Shown here one piece after another: positions 13,373-19,228 of a stretch of DNA of 19,228 bases; the first letter of the stretch is position 1, and each line of letters begins with the position of its first letter. A program made the translations under genes and the position numbers. The notes below the pieces were generated by a model. It ran no database searches. It saw only the letters and a list, made by a program, of their open reading frames with translations, and had not been told where the DNA came from. Source of the DNA: an uncultured Flavonifractor sp. (GTDB lineage: Bacteria; Bacillota; Clostridia; Oscillospirales; Oscillospiraceae); contig CANDFO010000045.1 in NCBI GenBank assembly GCA_947384055.1, forward strand, positions 1-19,228, read 5' to 3'.

Positions 13373-14725
13373 ATGGCCGACCAGAAGAAATTGAAAAAAG
13401 CCCCCTTCGGCTCCCTCCAGCCGGATGTGGAGGATATTCTGTCCTGGAACGATCTGCCGGCGGGCTCCTTTGAACCTGCCACCATTGACGAGCGGGAGAA
13501 TTTCATTCAGGACCGCAAAAGCGTCTCCTACTGGGCGGACGCGTGGCGGCGGCTGCGTAAAAACACCGTGGCCATGGTCGCCTTGGGCGTGATTGTCCTG
13601 CTGGTGCTCTTTGCCTTCGTGGGGCCCTTCTTCGTGCCCTATACCCACAGCCAGCAAATCCGCGGCTCCGAGTCTCTGGACCCCTGGCACTACTCCCTGG
13701 AGGACCAGAACCGCATCAGCGCCTATATGGAGGAACGCAACGGCTCGGGCCTTCTCACCCCGGAGGAGGCCGTGGCCAAGGCCCAAGCGGAGGCGGAGGC
13801 TCAGGGCAAGACCCTCTCCCGCACGGAGATCGCCCGCATCCGCGCCCAGGCCACCGTGGGGCAGCAGAACGCCGCGGAAGACCAGATTACGCTGGAGGAG
13901 GCGGCAGAGGAGCTGGGCATTCGTACCAGACCCTTTGGCTACTCCAGAGCGGAGCTGGAGCGGAAGGCCGCCGGCGAGAATGTGTTCCCCCACGTCTTCG
14001 GCACCGACGATCTGGGCCGTGACAGCATGGTCCGCATCATGGTGGGCGCCCGGGTCTCCATTATCGTGGGCGTCTGCGCCGCCCTGCTGGTCCTGCTCAT
14101 CGGCGCCCTGTACGGCTCCATCTCCGGCTACAGCGGCGGCGCGGTGGACGCGGTCATGCAGCGTATTGTGGAAATGATCTACTCCATCCCGGAGGTCCTG
14201 GTTATCCTTCTGCTGTCCGCCACCTTGAAGGAGGGCCTCCAGGAATTCCAAAACTCCGGCAACGGCCCCATGCAGAATCTGGTGACGCTGCTGGGACCCA
14301 ACCTGATCTCCATGTTTATCGCCTTTGGCATGCTCTACTGGGTAACGATGAGCCGCATCATCCGCGGCCAGATTCTCCAGCTCAAGCAGCAGGAGTACGT
14401 CACCGCCGCCCGCGCCCTGGGCGCCAAGGGCGGACGGATCATCAAGCGCCACCTGCTGCCCAACTGTATCGGCCAGATTGTCACTACCACCTTCCTCCAG
14501 ATTCCCTCGGCCATCTTCCTGGAATCCTTCCTGTCCTTCCTGGGCGTGGGCGTTTCCGCCCCCCTGACCAGTTTGGGCTCCATCTGCTCCGAGGGTCTGG
14601 CCGGCCTGAACAGCTATCCCTACCGCCTGCTGATTCCGGCGCTGATTCTGAGTATTCTCATTTTGTCCCTGAACCTGTTCGGCGACGGCCTGCGGGACGC
14701 GCTGGACCCCCGTCTGAAGAAGTAA
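13373..14725 (+). CDS. oppC: Peptide ABC transporter permease, OppC/DppC type, with a large extracytoplasmic insertion
   Basis: 450 residues, where OppC/DppC proteins usually have about 290-330. Partner permease of OppB. It has a cytosolic N-terminal tail of about 65 residues, TM1 at about 66-88, then the conserved FGTDDLGRD (209-217), further helices, and the coupling EAA motif EYVTAARALGAKGGRIIKRH (341-360). The extra length is mostly the loop between TM1 and FGTDDLGRD. This loop is about 118 residues and carries charged, Ala/Glu/Gln-rich helical sequence (for example EEAVAKAQAEAEAQGKT, 131-147). By family topology it should face outside, near the binding protein. Start ATG at 13373 has GGGAGGG upstream. 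The long form reads as one intact frame. Confidence 0.92.
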   Translation: MADQKKLKKAPFGSLQPDVEDILSWNDLPAGSFEPATIDERENFIQDRKSVSYWADAWRRLRKNTVAMVALGVIVLLVLFAFVGPFFVPYTHSQQIRGSESLDPWHYSLEDQNRISAYMEERNGSGLLTPEEAVAKAQAEAEAQGKTLSRTEIARIRAQATVGQQNAAEDQITLEEAAEELGIRTRPFGYSRAELERKAAGENVFPHVFGTDDLGRDSMVRIMVGARVSIIVGVCAALLVLLIGALYGSISGYSGGAVDAVMQRIVEMIYSIPEVLVILLLSATLKEGLQEFQNSGNGPMQNLVTLLGPNLISMFIAFGMLYWVTMSRIIRGQILQLKQQEYVTAARALGAKGGRIIKRHLLPNCIGQIVTTTFLQIPSAIFLESFLSFLGVGVSAPLTSLGSICSEGLAGLNSYPYRLLIPALILSILILSLNLFGDGLRDALDPRLKK

Positions 14726-14744
14726 GAGAGGAGGAGACTATATT

Positions 14745-15773
14745 ATGGACGAAAACACCAAGAGCGGCAAGCTGCTGGAAGTCAAGGACCTGCACGTCTC
14801 CTTCTTCACCCCCGCGGGCGAGGTCAAGGCCGTGGGCGGCATCAGCTACGATTTAAACTATGGCGAGGTCATGGGCATCGTAGGCGAATCCGGCTCCGGC
14901 AAGAGCCAGGAGGCCTATGCCATCATGGGCCTACTCCAGTCCCCGGGCAAGGTCATCGGCGGCTCCATCACCTTTGAGGGGGAGGACATGCTGTCCAAAT
15001 CCAAGGAGGAGATGATCGCCTTCCGGGGCAGCAAGGTGGCCATGATCTTCCAGAACCCCATGACCTGTCTCAACCCGGTTTACACCATCGGCAACCAGCT
15101 CATCGAGGCGCTGAAGGCCCACGACAAGGAGGTCTCCAAGGAGGAGGCCGGCAAGCGGGCTATGGAGATGCTGGAGCTGGTGGGCATCAACAACGTGGAA
15201 AAGCGCATGAAGCAGTACCCCCACGAGCTCTCCGGCGGCATGCGCCAGCGGGTGATGATCGCCATGGGTCTCATCTGCCACCCCCAGCTGCTCATCGCCG
15301 ACGAGCCCACCACCGCTCTGGACGTGACCATCCAGGCACAGATTCTGGAACTGATGAAGGAGCTCCAGAAAAAAACCCATATGGGCATTATTTTCATTAC
15401 TCACAACTTGGGTGTGGTAGCGGAAATCTGTGACAAGGTCTCCGTCATGTACGCGGGCAAGATGGTAGAGCAGGGCCCGGTGGACGACATTTTCTATCAG
15501 CCCGCCCATCCCTATACGGAGGGCCTGCTGCGCTCCATGCCCCGGGTGGACGCGGAGAGCTACGAGCGGCTGATTCCCATTGAGGGCACCCCGGTGGATA
15601 TGCTCAACCCCCCCGAGGGCTGTCCCTTCGCCCCCCGGTGCGACAGGGCCATGAAAATCTGCCTGCAAAAAATGCCCCCCTATGTGGAGGTGGGCGAGGG
15701 CCACCGCTCCGCCTGCTGGCTGCGGGTGCAGGAGCAGCTGAATCAAAAAAAGGAGGTGGGCGGCCATGAGTGA
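14745..15773 (+). CDS. oppD: Peptide ABC transporter ATP-binding protein, OppD/DppD type
   Basis: 342 residues, a cytosolic ATPase. Motifs: Walker A GESGSGKS (47-54), Q-loop Q103 in IFQNPMTCLNP, signature LSGGMRQRV (162-170), Walker B LLIADEP with D186/E187, and switch histidine H220 in FITHNLGVVAE. The C-terminal oligopeptide-transporter extension is present (HPYTEGLLRSMPR and a cysteine cluster around CPFAPRC, 293-299). Such pairs hydrolyse ATP as D-F heterodimers. Start ATG at 14745 follows GAGGAGGAG. The end overlaps oppF by 8 bp, which supports coupled translation. Confidence 0.95.
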   Translation: MDENTKSGKLLEVKDLHVSFFTPAGEVKAVGGISYDLNYGEVMGIVGESGSGKSQEAYAIMGLLQSPGKVIGGSITFEGEDMLSKSKEEMIAFRGSKVAMIFQNPMTCLNPVYTIGNQLIEALKAHDKEVSKEEAGKRAMEMLELVGINNVEKRMKQYPHELSGGMRQRVMIAMGLICHPQLLIADEPTTALDVTIQAQILELMKELQKKTHMGIIFITHNLGVVAEICDKVSVMYAGKMVEQGPVDDIFYQPAHPYTEGLLRSMPRVDAESYERLIPIEGTPVDMLNPPEGCPFAPRCDRAMKICLQKMPPYVEVGEGHRSACWLRVQEQLNQKKEVGGHE

Positions 15774-16890
15774 GCAGAGGCATGATATTCTCGTCCGGGT
15801 TGACCACCTGAAAAAATATTTTCCTGTAAAGGGCGTCAAGGGTCCCGGTGTCCAGGCGGTGGAAGACGTCTCCCTCTTCATCCGCCGGGGCGAGACCCTG
15901 GGCCTGGTGGGGGAGTCCGGCTGCGGCAAGACCACTCTGGGCCGCACTATCCTGCGGCTTCATGAGCCCACTTCCGGCCGCATCATTTACGACGGGCAGG
16001 TCATCTACGACGGCGGCGGACTGCCCGAGCCCGTGCGGAATGAGGACGGTACTATCCGCTGGAGCGAGGATGGCGAAATAACCTGCCAGGTCCAGCTGGA
16101 CGAGAACGGCCGGGAGAAACGGGACGACGCCGGCGCGCCTCTCTACGTGTCCTCCAGGCCCCAGCAGGTGAATATGCTGCCTTACCGCCGGAAGATGCAG
16201 ATCATTTTCCAGGACCCGGCCGCCAGCCTGGACCCCCGCATGACGGTGGGGGAGATCATCGGCGAGGCGCTGGACATCCATAAGCTGTGGAGCACCAAGG
16301 CCGAGCGCACCGAGCGCATCAAGGAGCTGCTGGGCCGGGTGGGGCTGAATACCGAGCACGCCAACCGCTATCCCCACGAGTTCTCCGGCGGCCAGCAGCA
16401 GCGGGTGGGCATTGCCCGGGCCTTGGCTGTGCAGCCCGAGTTCATCGTCTGTGACGAGCCCATCTCCGCGCTGGATGTGTCCATCCAGTCCCAGGTGGTC
16501 AACATGCTGGAGGACATGCAGCAGGAACTGGGCCTGACCTATCTGTTTATCGCCCACGACCTGTCGGTGGTGCGGCACATCTCCAGCCGGATCGGCGTGA
16601 TGTACCTGGGCTCGCTGGTGGAGCTGGCCGAGAGCTACGAGCTCAACCGCAACCCCATTCACCCCTATACCAAAACCCTGCTGTCCGCCGTGCCGGTGCC
16701 CGACCCGGAGGTCAGCCGCGCCCGCCAGCGCATCGTTCTGGAGGGCGACATTCCCTCTCCCATGAATCCCCCCACAGGCTGCCGGTTCCATACCCGCTGC
16801 CCCTATGCCACCGACAAATGTAAAGAGGCCGTGCCGGAATTCAAGGAGTATGGGCCCGACCACTGGGCCGCCTGTCACTTGCTGGGATAA
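15766..16890 (+). CDS. oppF: Peptide ABC transporter ATP-binding protein, OppF/DppF type, with an insertion
   Basis: 374 residues, about 50 longer than usual. Motifs: Walker A GESGCGKT (49-56), Q-loop Q149 in IIFQDPAASLDPRM, signature FSGGQQQR (206-213), Walker B VCDEP with D230/E231 and H264 in IAHDLSVVRH. The C-terminal extension includes HPYTKTLLSAVP and a cysteine motif (C339, C345, C352). The added stretch lies between GRIIYDG (71-77) and LPYRRKMQ (138-145). It is hydrophilic and acidic (RNEDGTIRWSEDGEI, QVQLDENGREKRDD). It sits in the beta-subdomain before the Q-loop, away from the nucleotide site, so activity should be kept. The start overlaps the oppD end, and the ATG follows GGAGGTGG. 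Confidence 0.94.
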   Translation: MSEQRHDILVRVDHLKKYFPVKGVKGPGVQAVEDVSLFIRRGETLGLVGESGCGKTTLGRTILRLHEPTSGRIIYDGQVIYDGGGLPEPVRNEDGTIRWSEDGEITCQVQLDENGREKRDDAGAPLYVSSRPQQVNMLPYRRKMQIIFQDPAASLDPRMTVGEIIGEALDIHKLWSTKAERTERIKELLGRVGLNTEHANRYPHEFSGGQQQRVGIARALAVQPEFIVCDEPISALDVSIQSQVVNMLEDMQQELGLTYLFIAHDLSVVRHISSRIGVMYLGSLVELAESYELNRNPIHPYTKTLLSAVPVPDPEVSRARQRIVLEGDIPSPMNPPTGCRFHTRCPYATDKCKEAVPEFKEYGPDHWAACHLLG

Positions 16891-16988
16891 CCTCTTTGAT
16901 TTTCCATTTATTCCGCCTCCGGCAGTGAGACAGCCTTTTGGCACACCAATTTTTGTTCAAATTTATGTAACAAATCCGAAACATTTTC

Positions 16989-17017
16989 TTTACAGGAGCA
17001 CTTTAGTGTGATATAAT
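16989..17017 (+). promoter_or_regulatory. Strong promoter of oppA
   Basis: -35 TTTACA (16989-16994), a 17-bp spacer, and a perfect -10 TATAAT (17012-17017) with TGA before it (extended -10). This is the best promoter in the window. It lets the binding protein be made in excess over the membrane subunits. Confidence 0.82.
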
Positions 17018-17028
17018 CATCCCCATCC

Positions 17029-17070
17029 AAAAAGGCCATGGCCTTTTTGTCAGCCCGTACCGGTACGGGC
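17029..17070 (+). promoter_or_regulatory. Two palindromes in the oppA leader
   Basis: The predicted transcript (start near 17024) begins with a perfect 20-bp palindrome AAAAAGGCCATGGCCTTTTT (17029-17048). Four bases later comes a perfect 18-bp palindrome GCCCGTACCGGTACGGGC (17053-17070). The first resembles the H3 hairpin of repeat R1 and, with its T-run, could act as an early terminator. The second could be a hairpin or an operator. The coding start is about 87 bp further on. Confidence 0.6.
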
Positions 17071-17156
17071 CGCCGTCTTGTGTATCACGCCAACGGGTTT
17101 GAGGAAAACTTCTTGTGCGACACGATACAAAAAAATAAAATGGAGGTTCAATCCCA

Positions 17157-18908
17157 ATGAAGAAGACGTTGTCTCTGCTTCTGTCTGTGGTCTTCGTGGT
17201 CTCTCTGCTGGCCGGCTGTGGGAATGGCAACACTGCCACCACCACCCCCACGCCCGCTCCCGCCACCCAGACTCCTCAGGCTGAGGCCACTCCCGCCCCT
17301 GTCGATGACGGTCCCTTTGAAATCACCCTGAATATCGCTTCCGAGCCCCAGTCCATTGACCCCGCTCTGAACTCCGCCGTTGACGGCGCGATTATGCTGG
17401 GCCACCTGTTTGAGGGCCTGATGAAGTGGAAGGATTCCGGCATTGAGACTGCCGGCTCCGACGGCACCTGCACCAACGCGGAGCTGACCGAGGGTCAGGC
17501 CGAAAGCTATGATAAGGTCGTAAATGACGACGGCACCGTTACCTACACCTTCAAGCTGCGCTCCGACGCCCGCTGGTCCGACGGCAAGCCCGTCACCGCC
17601 GGCGACTTCGTGTACTCCTGGCAGCGGCTGGTAACGCCCGAGACCGCCGCCGACTATAACTATATGATCGACAGCGTCGTCAACGCCAACGAGATCATGG
17701 CCGGTGACATGGACCCCTCTGAGCTGGCCGTCTCCGCTCCCGACGACAGCACCTTCGTCGTGACGCTGGTCAGCGACCTGCCCTACTTTCTGGAGGTCTG
17801 TGCTTTCCCCGCCACCTTCCCCGTGCGCCAGGACGTGACCGAGGGCAACGACCAGTGGACCTTTGATGTCAAGACCTACCTGTCCAACGGCCCCTACACC
17901 CTGTCTGCCTGGAACCACAACTCCGAGATCGTGATGGTTCCCAACGAGCAGTACTACGACTATGAAAACCTGGGCCCCGCCAAGATCACCTTTAAGCTGA
18001 TGGACGACCAGAACGCCATGCTCAGCGGCTTCAACTCCGGCGAGCTGGACTTCATCGAGGATGTGCCCCAGGCTGAGCTGCCCGGCCTCATCGCCTCCGG
18101 CGACCTGAAGATTGTGGACTATATCGGCAACTACTATGTCTGCTATCAGACCCAGAAGGCCCCCTTCGACAACCCCCTGGTCCGTCAGGCCTTTACTCTG
18201 GCTGTTGACCGCACCTTCATCGTGGAGAAGGTAACGCAGTCCGGCCAGGTGGAAGCCAGCGGCTTCGTGCCCGCCGGCGTGTATGACGCCGAGGGCTCCA
18301 CCGGCAGCGACTTCCGCACCGTGGGCGGCACCTATCTGGACGTGGGCAACGGCGCGGATGAGTACAAGGCCAACTGCGATAAGGCCCGCGAGCTGCTGGC
18401 TGAAGCCGGCTATCCCAACGGCGAAGGCTTCCCCGTCGTCGAGTACCTGTATAACACCTCCGACGCGCACAAGGCCGTGGGCGAGGCTCTCCAGAACATG
18501 TGGGAGACCGAGCTGGGCGTTAAGGTCACACTGAACAACCAGGAGTGGAACACCTTCCTCCAGACCCGTAAGGACGGCGATTACTCCATCGCCCGCAACG
18601 GCTGGATTGCCGACTACAACGACCCCATGTGCTTCCTGGATATGTGGCTCACCGGCGGTGGTAACAACGACGCTCAGTACACCAATGCTGAGTACGACGA
18701 GCTGATTCAGAAGGCCAAGAAGTCCACTGATCCCGCCGAGCGCATGAGCCTCATGCACCAGGCCGAGGATATCATTATCGGTCAGGACTGGGCCCTGAAC
18801 CCCCTGTACTTCTACACTCAGAAGTATATGATCTCTGACCGCGTTGGCGGCATGTTCTACACCCCGCTGGGCTACTTCTTCTTTAGCTATGCCCATCCCA
18901 ATGCCTGA
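17157..18908 (+). CDS. oppA: Peptide ABC transporter substrate-binding lipoprotein (SBP family 5, OppA/DppA type)
   Basis: 583 residues. An exported lipoprotein that captures peptides for the OppBCDF channel. The signal is MKKTLSLLLSVVFVVSLLAG with lipobox LAGC and lipidated C21. A Thr/Pro/Ala-rich linker (about 25-50) spaces the domain from the membrane. The mature part shows the family-5 pattern: LNIASEPQSIDPALNSAVDG, FKLRSDARWSDGKPVTAGDF then VYSWQRLV, and near the end AEDIIIGQDWALNPLYFY. Start ATG at 17157 follows TGGAGG. It has its own promoter and a structured leader, and ends at a strong stem-loop (18926-18963). Codons are strongly biased to C-ending forms, which fits high expression. 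The ligand size (di- or oligopeptide) cannot be read from sequence. Confidence 0.95.
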   Translation: MKKTLSLLLSVVFVVSLLAGCGNGNTATTTPTPAPATQTPQAEATPAPVDDGPFEITLNIASEPQSIDPALNSAVDGAIMLGHLFEGLMKWKDSGIETAGSDGTCTNAELTEGQAESYDKVVNDDGTVTYTFKLRSDARWSDGKPVTAGDFVYSWQRLVTPETAADYNYMIDSVVNANEIMAGDMDPSELAVSAPDDSTFVVTLVSDLPYFLEVCAFPATFPVRQDVTEGNDQWTFDVKTYLSNGPYTLSAWNHNSEIVMVPNEQYYDYENLGPAKITFKLMDDQNAMLSGFNSGELDFIEDVPQAELPGLIASGDLKIVDYIGNYYVCYQTQKAPFDNPLVRQAFTLAVDRTFIVEKVTQSGQVEASGFVPAGVYDAEGSTGSDFRTVGGTYLDVGNGADEYKANCDKARELLAEAGYPNGEGFPVVEYLYNTSDAHKAVGEALQNMWETELGVKVTLNNQEWNTFLQTRKDGDYSIARNGWIADYNDPMCFLDMWLTGGGNNDAQYTNAEYDELIQKAKKSTDPAERMSLMHQAEDIIIGQDWALNPLYFYTQKYMISDRVGGMFYTPLGYFFFSYAHPNA

Positions 18909-18925
18909 TACAGCCTTTTAACGAC

Positions 18926-18970
18926 AACGAAGCGGCCCCCTGGAGACAAGGGGCCGCTTCGTTATCATTT
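18926..18970 (+). terminator. Terminator of oppA
   Basis: A 14-bp perfect stem (AACGAAGCGGCCCC at 18926-18939 with GGGGCCGCTTCGTT at 18950-18963) and a 10-nt loop, 17 bases after the stop codon. The T-tail is weak (ATCATTT). Confidence 0.75.
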
Positions 18971-19014
18971 GCTCTCTGTGACCGTGCCCGAACAAGAATC
19001 TGTATAGTCAAAGC

Positions 19015-19070
19015 GGTTCAAAAGGAGCGATTTGCTCCTTTTGAACCCTGCGGCGAAAATCGCCGCAGGG
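19015..19070 (+). repeat. R3 module, full copy with two stem-loops
   Basis: A 14-bp perfect stem (19015-19028 with 19034-19047, loop GATTT). An 11-bp perfect stem, CCCTGCGGCGA/TCGCCGCAGGG (19046-19056 with 19060-19070, loop AAA), follows and overlaps it by two bases. Positions 19035-19056 are identical to 2300-2321. Confidence 0.78.
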
Positions 19071-19126
19071 ACCGCTCATGCGGCCCTGCTTTGGACTTCA
19101 TAGGCGCCGCTGGCGTGCATTGCACG

Positions 19127-19153
19127 CTCCAATGGGCCATTGGCCCATTGGAG
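19127..19153. repeat. 27-bp near-perfect palindrome
   Basis: CTCCAATGGGCCA and its exact complement TGGCCCATTGGAG flank a single T at 19140. As DNA it is an almost perfect dyad. Confidence 0.6.
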
Positions 19154-19179
19154 GAAAAAGCGCATGTTGCGCTTGAGCC

Positions 19180-19228
19180 TGTCGAAAAAGGCCCTTGGCC
19201 TTTTTCGACAAAGGGGATACGGCCTGCT
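19180..19228 (-). repeat. R1 structured repeat, copy D (cut off by window end)
   Basis: H3 at 19180-19210 is a perfect 14-bp stem TGTCGAAAAAGGCC/GGCCTTTTTCGACA with loop CTT. It is followed by AAAGGGGATACGGCCTGC, as in copies A and B read in this orientation. H2, H1 and H0 should lie beyond the window. Confidence 0.82.

Larger units (their letters stand above)
18909..19228. other. 320-bp downstream region packed with hairpins
   Basis: No gene seen. After the oppA terminator come, in order, the GAATCTGTAT motif (18996-19005), two R3 stem-loops (19015-19070), GCGTGCA/TGCACGC (19113-19127), a 27-bp near-perfect palindrome (19127-19153), AAGCGCA/TGCGCTT (19158-19174) and H3 of R1 copy D (19180-19210). 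The window then ends inside R1. Confidence 0.7.

Noticed and set aside
13253..14452. 399-codon minus-strand frame opposite oppC
   Set aside because: Antisense shadow of a permease gene with intact family motifs, and no ribosome site.
17148..18896. 582-codon minus-strand frame opposite oppA
   Set aside because: Mirror frame produced by C-ending codons in oppA. The Gly/Val/His-rich translation has no recognisable domain.
1..19228. Prophage, transposon, CRISPR or defence island
   Set aside because: No transposase, integrase, phage structural gene, regular spacer array or defence-family protein is visible. The repeats are non-coding hairpin modules.

Overview
The window looks like chromosomal DNA of a GC-rich, anaerobic gut-type Bacillota, most likely Oscillospirales/Oscillospiraceae (Flavonifractor or Pseudoflavonifractor-like). 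This is inferred from family-level protein resemblance, GC-rich codon use, strong Shine-Dalgarno sites and sigma-A promoters with a TGN extended -10. I could run no database search. There are 17 credible protein genes. I see no tRNA, rRNA, CRISPR array, transposase or integrase.

Left third (1-5.4 kb): a minus-strand series encodes a bactofilin, RarA (AAA+ ATPase), a single-domain EamA-type membrane protein, a DUF2500 protein and GlyA (serine hydroxymethyltransferase). A divergent promoter region separates glyA from plus-strand nth (endonuclease III). Middle (5.5-12 kb): plus-strand genes encode a minimal DEAD-box RNA helicase, a small PspC-domain protein with an MGMT/ATL-family protein, a bacteriohemerythrin-(CheX-like?)-receiver fusion, and a translationally coupled DUF2156 + GNAT pair. 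Right third (12.3-18.9 kb): a complete peptide ABC importer encodes two permeases (B, C), two ATPases (D, F) and a lipoprotein binding protein (A). A has its own strong promoter and a structured leader.

Most intergenic regions over 200 bp are mosaics of hairpin modules shared within the window. The main one, called R1 here, occurs four times: 1-136 (+), 9595-9752 (-), 11877-12010 (+) and 19180-19228 (-). Copies A and D are cut by the window ends and copy C lacks part of its last hairpin. The unit holds up to four stem-loops (H0-H3). Differences between copies include paired changes that keep base pairing, so the folded form appears to be conserved. A second module (22 bp identical) lies next to rarA and downstream of oppA. 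A third short module follows the stop codons of the bactofilin and EamA genes.

The two best candidates for something under-described are the R1 structured repeat family and the hemerythrin-receiver fusion, a plausible oxygen-responsive signalling protein. Unusual insertions in the OppC- and OppF-like subunits of the peptide importer are a further point of interest.
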